From NCBI GenBank assembly GCA_001655205.1, contig LPNZ01010979.1, forward strand, positions 1 to 33,263: DNA of 33,263 bases, given 5' to 3'. This DNA comes from Lenisia limosa. Lineage: Eukaryota > Breviatea. A program made the position numbers and the translations under genes. The notes under the pieces are model-generated. The model did not search any database. It worked only from the letters and a program-made list of their open reading frames with translations, and was not told the origin of the DNA. This document shows, one piece after another, positions 1 to 8,846 of the stretch (positions are counted from its first letter, which is position 1; each line of letters opens with the position of its first letter).

Positions 1-469
1 GTTTTTGTGGACGGGGATATAATTACATATACTATATGATATAATATATAATGTAGTATTATATGATATGTATATGTATACGCGACATGACCTGTTTAGC
101 CACGGCAAACGTCTACTACAGAATATACCTCCTAGATTCTGGTAAGAAATTCACTTTTTTGCACAAGACTTGGCTTTTATAAATCTAACCCTCACAGCAA
201 ATGCGGGGCTATCCTCCCACGATGAAGTAAGCTGCACAAGTAACGTCTACACTTTGGGGAGAGAAATAGATATTATTTATACGTATTTACAAGAACCAGG
301 GATTCCCTACGGTCCGAAAAAGACATATTTATCGAGGATTTATCGAATAATCTAGTCTTTTTGGGACAGTAGGGAACCCCTAACAAGAACACTAATGTGA
401 CGTGCTATTTTTGACCTATCGTATTATATATGCTTCACACGTTTACCCCGAAGGTGCCCTTCAACACAG
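1..469. other. AT-rich region with no firm gene
   Basis: About the first 80 bases are low-complexity TATGATATGTATA-type sequence, the same kind that recurs further right. Around 198-225 a short stretch lies between a CCCTCACAG acceptor and a GTAAGC donor and could be a small upstream exon of the gene that follows, but its phase cannot be tied to it. Nothing else is supported. Confidence 0.4.
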
Positions 470-1763
470 TAGCGCCAGTCAACCACATGGAAATCACACC
501 TGTTGATGCCACCACCCCTTCTTCTATAACCGCGTTCGGTACTTCGTTGGGGGGGGGGGGGNNNNNNNNNNNNNNNNNNNNNNNNNNNNNNNNNNNNNNN
601 NNNNNNNNNNNNNNNNNNNNNNNNNNNNNNNNNNNNNNNNNNNNNNNNNNNNNNNNNNNNATTGTTCTCTTTTGTTAGGAACATTATGGGCATTAATTAA
701 GATTAGATATATATATTTTGTTCTTTAACCTCTGACTCACATTTCGGTTAGAAGCTACCACAGCACCGCCTTGGGAACATACTACCAAATGCAGCAGTCT
801 TTTGTTGTTATTCCCTCCAGATACGGTGGTATGAATCCGTTTTATTACTAATAATCATACGATTCAAGACAGTTTCCAGGCTCACCGTTCTAGTTGAAAC
901 GTTTGTGTACTCCAGCTACGCCCTCGCAGTAGCTGAAGCCACCTTCTCTTCCATCATCTCCGAGAAAACTTTTACTTTCTCTAAAGATAGCATTGTAAGT
1001 GGGTAAACCCCTCTGTAGGATTAATCAAAGTATGTTGTTGAGGGGTTATCACGCAAAAGCCAAAGGGGGTTGCTTCCTGGGGGGGGGGGGTGTNNNNNNN
1101 NNNNNNNNNNNNNNNNNNNNNNNNNNNNNNNNNNNNNNNNNNNNNNNNNNNNNNNNGTTTTGTTTTCACTTTCCTGTGATGTCAAATGTTCAAACAACAA
1201 CACTTACAATTCAGGTGCTCATTGAGTCGGAAGTGACCATTTCTACTGGCACATCTATTACTGAATCAGCCCCCGTTATCAACTTGATGGTATGTAACTC
1301 ATATATCGTAATCTGAAGCATAGTTAGATTTGCTGTCTTACTTTTCAGGTTGATGGAGCGGCAGTTGCGACCTCACACGGCTATTCCTCCGCCTATGGAA
1401 GAGAAATGGCTCTAGTATTTTCCTGGTAAGCGTTTTGTGTTTTCAATATTTGATATTTTTAACATAATTGCTATCTTTCCGTACTCTGCATGGCTTTGAT
1501 GATTCAAACGACACTGGCCAATTACTATTTTATTCATATTCACCTTCAGGACTGGCGAACTTGCTGCTGGAGCACACACTCTGTCTCTGGATTGGAAATT
1601 GGTGGGTAGAGTGACCATATGTTGTAACCATTGAAAACCGTCAGTTATAGGAAAATACTCTTTATTGACCCTTCAGCTTTTCGGTACCAGTGAAATCAAG
1701 AACCGCAATGCCGACTGGGCTCCCACCACTGTTACTGTTGTGTCTCTCCCAAAAACATTTTAG
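470..1763 (+). CDS. 3' part of multi-exon gene, unknown beta-rich protein
   Basis: I do not recognise the family. Exons from the splice sites: about 470-548 (runs into a gap), 752-825, 873-994, 1215-1289, 1349-1425, 1550-1601 and 1677-1763, ending TTTTAG. From 873 on, all phases agree (122, 75, 77, 52 and 87 nt). The C-terminal exons read ALVFSWTGELAAGAHTLSLD and then NADWAPTTVTVVSLPKTF. Alternating hydrophobic residues around a central LAAGAHTL turn suggest a beta-sandwich (jelly-roll-like) C-terminal domain; that is inference from the pattern. The exon at 752 reads SYHSTALGTYYQMQQ and is also beta-like. The 5' end is not found: two gaps (562-660, 1094-1156) lie inside, the first within or just after coding sequence, the second in an intron. 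The gene converges on the minus-strand gene that ends 170 bp downstream. Confidence 0.65.
562..660. other. assembly gap (99 N)
   Basis: A run of N that begins directly after a 13-base G run at 549-561. It interrupts the first recognisable exon of the plus-strand gene, so the intron that should follow cannot be placed. Confidence 0.95.
1094..1156. other. assembly gap (63 N)
   Basis: A run of N three bases after a 12-base G run at 1079-1090. It falls inside the intron between the exons ending at 994 and beginning at 1215, so no coding sequence seems lost. Confidence 0.95.
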
Positions 1764-1933
1764 ATGAGAGCTGAACCTGTTTGTAACTTCATATTGTTTC
1801 GAAATAAGTGTCACATCTTGTTGAAGGATGTTTCAGAATAGAATACATTATGCTGAAAATAAGAACAGTGGAGAATAGCCCCATTCAGATATACTACTAC
1901 ATTCTTGGCTTCACAACAATTTACTTCACCACA

Positions 1934-4900
1934 TTATTCGAACTGTTCAAAAGGAAGAGCATTGAGGAAATCTTGGCACAATGACCAGATTTCCTTGGAG
2001 TCTGTGAAAGCTGAGTCCCCTTCATCTGTCAGACTCAGTTCCAAGAACTCATCAGAGGAGCTTTGTGTCAGGTCCAGAGCCAGCGGATGGCCAGTAGCCC
2101 AGGCTGAGAGAGCCGAGGCAAACTCGCGACTGTATAGAAGAAGAAGCTGGATAATGGCATCGTCATGAGTAATCTGAACAGTCAGAAAAAATGTGTGAAA
2201 AGTCAAGAGAGAACTACCTGGATTTGCATTGCGGCCAAGGCGGCGAAATGCTCAATCTCCAATTTAAGAAGCACAGACACAAGATCACGTTGGTTGATCG
2301 TTTTGCTATACAAATATTAGAGCAGATGGCGAATTATGTAAGAGTGATGACAAACACATGAAGATCCAGATCTCCCAAACAGGGAATTGGGTAGTTCGCC
2401 AGTGGCTTTGGGACTCGTGAGATGGGAGAGGTCTGGAGTATAATTCCTCTCAGTGCCTTGTCTTTATTGTTAAAAATGATAGAGTTAAATGATTGGAATA
2501 AGTAAGAGTTTAAGCTTGCTATAACCCACTTTAGAGCAGAGCCGCCCCATTTAACGAACTCCTGAAGAGTCGAAATACTCAGAACACCATGGACAAAATC
2601 CGCAATGAGAGTTGCTGTGGCCTTAATGAAAACTCGGCCTAGGGAAAATTAGGTAGGTGGTTCCCCAAAACAGAGATCTTATCCTTATCATTGATTAATC
2701 AAGATATTGGTTCTGTGACAGGAAGGTGATCCACTTAACTATCAATATATTTCTCATTTGTTTCACGATTGTTTTCATTTGCTTATGATAAAATAAAATA
2801 AATTCGAAAAGTAACACAAGTGTAAGAGGAACCAACCTCTATTGTCATTTTTATCTTGGTCGATGAGCGGCCTTCGTGACACTTCCGTAAGAATGGAGGA
2901 AATATTCCATAGTGTCAACATATCTTGTGGTTTCCTGGAAATTGTAACAATTCCAAAAGTGAAATTTTGCACAGTTTTATTATCGGATTATATCAACTAT
3001 GAACTGCCAGAAACAAAAAGAAATTCAACAAACCTCAAAGGTCTAAGGACAGGTAACGTAATAGACTCTGGAGTTACAATCAGTGTGCACACCAAGGGGC
3101 CCTTGAGAACAATACACGGCATGGCTGGGTTTTGATTATTGGAATGGTTGACATTACGAATCTGAGGTGTGGAAAAGTTCATTTATTCTGAACAAAATGA
3201 TGACATATTCATAATGTAGTCATCAAAATGATTCGATCACAAAAGAAAAAAGAATGTTGGAGTTGGTAAATGGTGATGTGGTTTATGTGATGTAAAATTG
3301 TCAATAAAATAAAGAAAGAAAATACAAGCTATATCATTTGTACACAACAGAATGACCTTTTGTTTCGATCAGGGGATAAGAAAACAGGCTTCATAGACGA
3401 GTGGATAGTACGTTATCATTCTGATTTTCACGCAGTTAGCCTACCTTTAGAATCATTCGTATCATACGGGATCATAGACTTGAGGCAGCCGCTGTGATAG
3501 ACTACGCCACCTGAAAATGGAAATACACTTAACAACAGCTTAACTTAGTTCCAAAAAGACCGGACTGAGGTTTACGATCGATAATCTTGATATGCTGCGG
3601 CGCAGAAATCCTGCCGTTAATTCGATATCCCGCCGTTAATTCAATAGCCATTCGAAAATACAAAAACATCACTGATAAATCCTCATTAGCTCAAGTTTTC
3701 ACAAAACACCTGTAAGATAGTGTTTCTTGGGGATATTTCGGTTTTTAAAGAATTTTAGAATGTTTAGATAGATCAGTTCCCCCCCTTTTGAGTAGTTTGA
3801 GTTTTATTAGGATAGAATAATTTTTCGGCGAATTTTTTTTTGCCCAAATTTTGATAGCTGAGATAGCCTACTATTGGTTTCTTGATTTTTTTTTGGAAAA
3901 GCTCTTTGCTGTGTTGAGAAATAATTTGGCCGAATTGTGTACTCTACCGGACCAAGCCGCCTGTGAACAGCGTAAATTCCAATTTGAAGGTTAGTGAGGG
4001 TTTTATTTGCATTATTAGTTTCATTATACATATCGATATATTAAATAAAATACTAAGGTAGGATACAATGGGACGAAGAGGAAAGAAACCTGCAAAAATT
4101 TTCTTTAATTCAGAAAAATCTGTTGAAACAGAAGGCTGGAGTTGGCTCAACGATTCTGAAAAAAATAAAGCTATGAATAAAGCCTGTGCAGCACACAATC
4201 GTGATCCTGAACTTTGGTCAAACTTTACTTCCTTTACTCGTTTGGAATCTGCAAGCGATTATGCCTTTATTATTCCGAAATCAACGTGTAATGACAGCTA
4301 TAATAGATATCATATGTGCAATTAGTTGATGAACGCGTGACTGGAAAATCTGTTGAAACAGGACTGAATCTTGTCACCTAAAAACCAGGAAGAGAAGGTG
4401 TTCCTTCTGATGTTAAGGACAAATTTAAAGATGTTGCAAAAGGAATGAAAAAGGTTTATCAGGTTTCTGCCTTTGAGTCTTTATGTATTTAGTTTGGTAT
4501 GAAACCCCACTCGTCACTTCTTCTGAAAAAGATGAAAACTCTGTCACCAAATAATGAAGGACCCAAAACTCTGGTCCGACAACAACTGAAAGCTCTGAAA
4601 GAGCCAAGCGATCTGGATAAAAACAGGCAGGCAGCTTCACAAGTTGGTTACTTATTCATACCTTATTTACCTTTTAGCCTGATTGGTATGGTTCTTGAAA
4701 GAACATGGAATTCAACTCTTCGTTATGAAGGATAAAACCCTTCAACAGAGGAATAAAGAAGCCTTTCGAGTATTTACGTTGACAAAGACCAAAGAGGAAG
4801 TCATCACAAAGCAATTGAAAGTCATTCGCCATTTAGCTGATGGACCTATTATTGCAGTTGGTGATAACGCCAGGATTCACCTTACTCCTGAAGTAGGTCA

Positions 4901-7900
4901 CACGCAACAGTCTCGGTTAAATTTAGGTTATTTGCTCTTCATTCATTGAATAAGGTATTATTTTTGGTTTTGATCCACCATTTACATCTCACATGTGCAA
5001 GTTTGTTCCTCCATATTTTTGCTGTTTACCAAACAATTGCTGATAGTTATTACCATGCTAAAGTTAATGCCAGACAACAAGCTGAGCTAATGAAATATCT
5101 TTCAGTCAATTCGAAGCGGTATGGATTTTTAATACAATGTTGTTAATTACTGTAGTGATATGAAAGATTACGAGGTTGCTGCAATCATTGCCAAGTCTTT
5201 AAGAGAACCATCATTATGCTGTTATTAAGGCTTCACAGAAAGATTGTGGATACTCTGCTGATGGATTTAATGTTAAAAACTTAAATATTCAAAAATTTGA
5301 TAAGGACTCAGTCTTTAGGCCTTTGGAAAGTGAGGGCTATCCAAAAGTCACCCATCAATACCTTAAGGCTTTGTATTGTTTTCCGAATTTATACGCCCCT
5401 GCCTGTGCCCCAAACCTTTATTTGCCAGTTCCTGGACGACCAGCTTGGCTTGAAAAGCCCCTCATGTTTGAATCATTGGAATTTCGAAGGTCTCTTCAAA
5501 TATTGGAAAATGGTGGTGATTTGGCTCTTGATCAAGCAATCGCTCTCCAAGCACAATCTGCCATTAAAAGTGACCAGCGATTGACTGAAATCGATCAAGA
5601 AACTAGAGATTTTCTCTCTGGAGCAGCTGCAGCTCTCGCAACCGTTCAATTAAGAGATCCTTCTCTCAGGGCAAAGTTACCTCTTATTACTCGTGCGCTT
5701 TCTAGTGAATGTCATGATGTTTTGTTGGAGTCTATTGGTAGCGTTTTGCAGACGGGTCCAGCACCCGATATGGTTTTAAAACCGGTGAAGTACTACATTT
5801 TAGAAAAGGGAGAGGAGATGAATCCAGGACAGGTTTGATTAAAAATTTCCGTTTATGTTTTAGTTTATTGTAAATCCCGAGGAACTGAAGGAATCTGCAA
5901 AAAAGAAGAATCCACCCTATCTGGGTGGGGCCGTTGGCCAACTGCTGAAATCATTGATAAGCTGAAAAAAAAGCAAATGACTCCAAAAGTGAAGAAGAAC
6001 ACAACCAAAATCNNNNNNNNNNCACTACTGGAAAGGTCAAAGCTAAAAAAAAAAGTAATTTATTTGAAGAAAACAATGCAGATTTGTACCTCTCATATCA
6101 CGGGTTACCCCAGATTTGCCAGATATTGTCGGTATTACTGTTTTTTGCTCTACTTTACCTGAACCTTGTTGTTAAAATACAGTAACAAAACAATATTTAT
6201 CAGGGATACCTTATTTTTATATCTTTCGAATTTTTTTGAATTAACGGCGGGATATCGAATTAACGGCGGGATTTCTGCGCCGCAGCATATACAATAGTAG
6301 AAAAGGAGAAATGCCCTTGGTAAGAATGAGCATATAACACCAAAAAACCTCTACTTTCTCCATAAGAAAGATAACCGCATAAAAGACTGCAACACCCAAC
6401 ACATACCATGAGAGAGAGCAGTTGTAATAGAGGTTACACGCTTGGGGAAAGCAGGCCACAGAGGCAGAAAATCTAGAAATCATTCATTTGCTGTAAAGGC
6501 TTGTGTACACTTTTTGCATACAGAATATCAATGAACAGTTAATGAATAGAAACTATTCTAAGCAACTTCAAAAAAAGATATATGTACACTATTTACATTT
6601 TCACACAATTCTTGATAACAGAAATAAAACATATCATATGATATGCCAGGCTGTCTCGCCTCACCTGATGCGGCAATACCGGACAGCATATCAACGCCGA
6701 AAGTAACAGCTGAAGGGAGACCCGTGACAACGTCGAGGGGGCCTGATGTTACTTCTGAAACACTAAGATTCTGTCGATTTCATAGATATCAGACCACTTA
6801 TTAAACACTTCCTAAATCTCAAAGAGCTAACGATTGAATAGCTAAGAAGATGGCCCCCGGTATACCATTAGACCACGTGGTGCTGAGCCGGGTGACGTCA
6901 GCAGAGGCCGGGCCCGATACAGTTCGAAGATCGTCCGCACACCATCCAACTGTGAGGGATGATTCGACTGAGTTGTTTCCATAGATGGAAGTTGAATCGG
7001 ACTTGCCATATTGAAGTGAAACCTGAATTATGAGTTGCAATTGCAAGTTTACATGCACAGTAGAAAAATGGATGTGGTGTTACTGACCTACCGAATAGCC
7101 ATCAAGAGGAGGGCCTGTAACAAGAACGTCTTTTCCAATCGGTAGATTAACAGTGATATGTGTGCCGTCATTGAGGTCATTCACAGCCGCAAAAAGGCAA
7201 GGACTTTCTTCATCCGGGTTGCCTATCTGCGTGTGGGAGATGTGGAAGAAGTAATAATATGATTATGAGTCCTATACAATATGTCTGCGAACAAAACCCA
7301 ATCACTACCATTTTCAAGAGCTTCATGAGCAAAATCTTTCTCTCAGACTATTCAGTATTATTGTCCTCACCTCTACTGCTGTCCACGCTGCGATATCCGG
7401 TATAGTACGGGTTCCAACAGGAGTTAAAAGTGACACAGATTTGGTTCGTGTCTTTTTAACAAGTTTCTGAATGGATTCTTTCAAGGTGAATGCCGGGGTT
7501 TGGGTCACAAGGTCTGAAATCTACATTGTAAAATTCTCATTGATCTATGTTAATGATATGGAGACAATCACAATAAATCCTACTGATTTGGCAGCTTCAT
7601 GTCCATGAAGATCATTATGAATCTTTGTAAACTGGGGTGTGAAGATGGGTGTGAAGATGAGACGAGTGTAATTCCTGCATGATGGATGTTTGTATGCATT
7701 AAAATGAAGATTGTCATCTAATACAGTAGGTATGAATGATAAGTGTCAAGTAAAGAAAAAAGCGTACATCTTCGACAATCTCTGGAAGAATGGAAGGGAT
7801 TTCGTGAGAATAAAAGGAGCTGAGTTGAGGGGAGAAATGCTAAAACAGAGTCAACATCCTTCTGTAGACTATACAAACCAGATGCTGGTACTGCTGCTGA

Positions 7901-8647
7901 TGCTGTTGTTGTAGGGGTGCTGGCAACATTGTTTGAGGTGGTTGGCAAAACTAATTTAAATGAATAACACTACTAAAGAAAATGTCATCCCCAATCTATA
8001 GAAAAGAGTGTCCTTTCTGAAATTCTTAAAAACAAATACCCCGATACTTCTGAAGGCTTGAACGGGTGTTGTTGGCGCTCAGATTCTTTAATTACTTGGG
8101 GCTCAAAGAGAGTCTCTACGCCGCTATCAGAAGGAGGTTTGAACCAGTTCGAGACATCTTGTGATAAGTCGAGGTAAGGTGACGGTTTCAATTCCTAAAT
8201 GGTCAAGATATGCTACTGAAAGAGTTACTTTTATGAGGGTTACATAATGTAACAAAGATATCATGTTCGCAATAGAGGAGCACTACTAACTTTCACGAGA
8301 TCAAAAGGCCTAAATAGAGTCTCTCGTGTCATCAACGAGTAGCATGACGCATCTCCAATCTCCACTACTTCCCGTGGTGGTAACGGTGACGCCCAAAAGC
8401 TCAGGTAGGAAGGCAGGGGTGGTGGGACTGGTGGCCTTGGCCTATACGGTTTCTTTTTCTTCCTCTTCTTTTTTTCTTCCACGATTTTCTACAATATTTA
8501 AGGTAACATATTTCCACGAAAATCTGAAGCAACTGTTTGATAAGAGTCATTTCAGGATTGGACCAAAATATGGAAACAAACCGAGGATCTTTTTCTTTGA
8601 GGTGGAAGGGGGCTCTCTGACATCAAGCGCTGAAGACGCTCTTCTAA
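1934..8647 (-). CDS. 17-exon membrane protein gene split by a transposon
   Basis: Exons on the minus strand: 8582-8647, 8291-8488, 8040-8194, 7879-7950, 7768-7839, 7584-7674, 7371-7520, 7092-7226, 6866-7022, 6665-6754, then 6291-6440 joined to 3545-3593 across the transposon, 3468-3510, 3034-3161, 2837-2934, 2356-2638, 2218-2305, 1934-2173. Every junction keeps phase and the total is 2265 nt (754 codons plus stop). No ATG opens the first exon; its only in-frame Met is codon 9, so it may start there or be spliced to the gene upstream. The N-terminus is basic and Pro-rich (KKKRKKKKPYRPRPPVPPPL). A Thr/Ser-rich stretch follows, including VGWCADDLRTVSGPASADV. Exon 11 is strongly hydrophobic (WYVLGVAVFYAVIFLMEKVE), probably one or two membrane helices. 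The last 350 residues are helical and Leu-rich. Family not recognised. Confidence 0.72.
3590..3593. repeat. left target-site duplication ATAT
   Basis: ATAT flanks the left end of the element and is repeated at 6287-6290 on the right. Because ATAT is its own reverse complement, these bases could instead be the tips of the inverted repeat. Reading phase decides for a 4-bp duplication: counting ATAT once gives a 199-nt exon that matches the phases on both sides. Confidence 0.65.
3594..3642 (+). repeat. left terminal inverted repeat
   Basis: 49 bp, inverted match to 6238-6286 with a single T/C difference in the outer copy of the internal 19-bp repeat. It contains two tandem copies of that unit, likely transposase binding sites (inference). 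Confidence 0.88.
4068..4324 (+). CDS. transposon ORF 1, unknown
   Basis: An 85-codon open frame inside the transposon, starting at an ATG after AT-rich sequence, with a basic start MGRRGKKPAKIFFNSEKSVE. After its stop, related-looking coding sequence continues in other frames to about 4640 (for example QLVDERVTGKSVETGLNLVT, then another stop). This suggests a longer protein broken by mutation or small introns. Not recognised; it may be the N-terminus of a transposon protein or a carried gene. Confidence 0.4.
4683..4949 (+). pseudogene. transposon ORF 2, possible transposase fragment
   Basis: An open segment in the plus strand of the transposon. It contains PIIAVGDNARIHLTPEV; the D-N-A-R-x-H pattern resembles the second Asp block of IS630/Tc1-type DDE transposases. 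Around it the frame is broken, and I see no matching first Asp block or final D/E block, so this assignment is weak. More fragments follow in shifted frames at 4946-5146 and 5158-5300 (for example YYHAKVNARQQAELMKYLSV). The pieces look like parts of one decayed or intron-containing gene. Confidence 0.3.
5323..5838 (+). CDS. transposon ORF 3, 171 codons, unknown
   Basis: The longest open frame in the transposon. The first part is Pro/Tyr-rich (YAPACAPNLYLPVPGRPAWL), then it becomes helical and Ala/Leu-rich, with TRDFLSGAAAALATVQLRDP and a Glu-rich end. A preceding stretch in another frame (about 5225-5320) seems to read into it, so the true start may lie upstream, beyond a frameshift or intron. 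I do not recognise a family. It is not an obvious DDE catalytic domain and could be accessory protein or captured host sequence. Confidence 0.45.
   Translation: MESEGYPKVTHQYLKALYCFPNLYAPACAPNLYLPVPGRPAWLEKPLMFESLEFRRSLQILENGGDLALDQAIALQAQSAIKSDQRLTEIDQETRDFLSGAAAALATVQLRDPSLRAKLPLITRALSSECHDVLLESIGSVLQTGPAPDMVLKPVKYYILEKGEEMNPGQV
6013..6022. other. assembly gap (10 N)
   Basis: A 10-base run of N inside the transposon near its right end, in Lys-rich coding-like sequence. Confidence 0.95.
6238..6286 (-). repeat. right terminal inverted repeat
   Basis: 49 bp, reverse complement of the left end with one mismatch, ending CTGCGCCGCAGC directly before the ATAT duplication at 6287-6290. Confidence 0.88.
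6287..6290. repeat. right target-site duplication ATAT
   Basis: Second copy of the 4-bp duplication. Beyond it (6291 onward, minus strand) the host exon resumes, reading KGISPFLLLY toward the transposon. Confidence 0.65.
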
Positions 8648-8765
8648 CTAGAAAATGTGAAAAATCTAATACGATTAACAACTAGTAGAGTTCAAGATGT
8701 AGTCAATGGCGATTCATTGGGAAGTAATATACTAGTTGATTAAATGTCTTATTCATTTAACATTA

Positions 8766-8846
8766 TTATGTTGGATTGAAGCAGTTTCTACAATAATATT
8801 CTTGAAAAGTGAAAATGATAATCATGAAGACAACCAGAACCACATG
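8766..8846 (-). other. alternative last exon encoding a tail anchor
   Basis: After a TTTTTTCAG acceptor, 26 codons and a stop read HVVLVVFMIIIFTFQEYYC then RNCFNPT. The phase matches the exon ending at 8893. The hydrophobic stretch would place the C-terminus in a membrane, as in classic SNAREs. The competing choice is to skip this exon and splice to 8647. Confidence 0.5.

Larger units (their letters stand above)
3594..6286. mobile_element. DNA transposon, 2693 bp, with 49-bp inverted repeats
   Basis: The two ends are inverted copies of 49 bp with one mismatch (3594-3642 and 6238-6286), beginning GCTGCGGCGCAG. The outermost 11 bases CTGCGGCGCAG form a small palindrome, and each repeat carries two copies of a 19-bp unit containing CGCCGTTAATTC. 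Weaker similarity (ATTCGAAA) continues inward. The flanks are duplicated as ATAT. Inside are plus-strand open segments broken by stops or frameshifts. The element interrupts a coding exon of the minus-strand host gene. Terminal inverted repeats plus a short target duplication mean a cut-and-paste (class II) element. Superfamily is not established: 4-bp duplications occur in several groups (for example Sola and Academ), and I see no complete DDE core. Confidence 0.85.

Noticed and set aside
2461-2527. Possible intron within 2356-2638 of the minus-strand gene
   Set aside because: A donor-like GTGGGT and an acceptor-like AATAAAG are present, but the sequence is open in frame throughout and splicing would break phase.
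7711-7948. Minus-strand frame MPTTSNNVASTPTTTASAAV as a Thr/Ala-rich coding exon
   Set aside because: A different frame with acceptors at 7950 and 7839 links all neighbouring exons in phase; this frame does not.
8326-8685. 119-codon plus-strand open frame
   Set aside because: It is antisense to two phase-consistent minus-strand exons (8582-8647 and 8291-8488) and has no splice or start support of its own.
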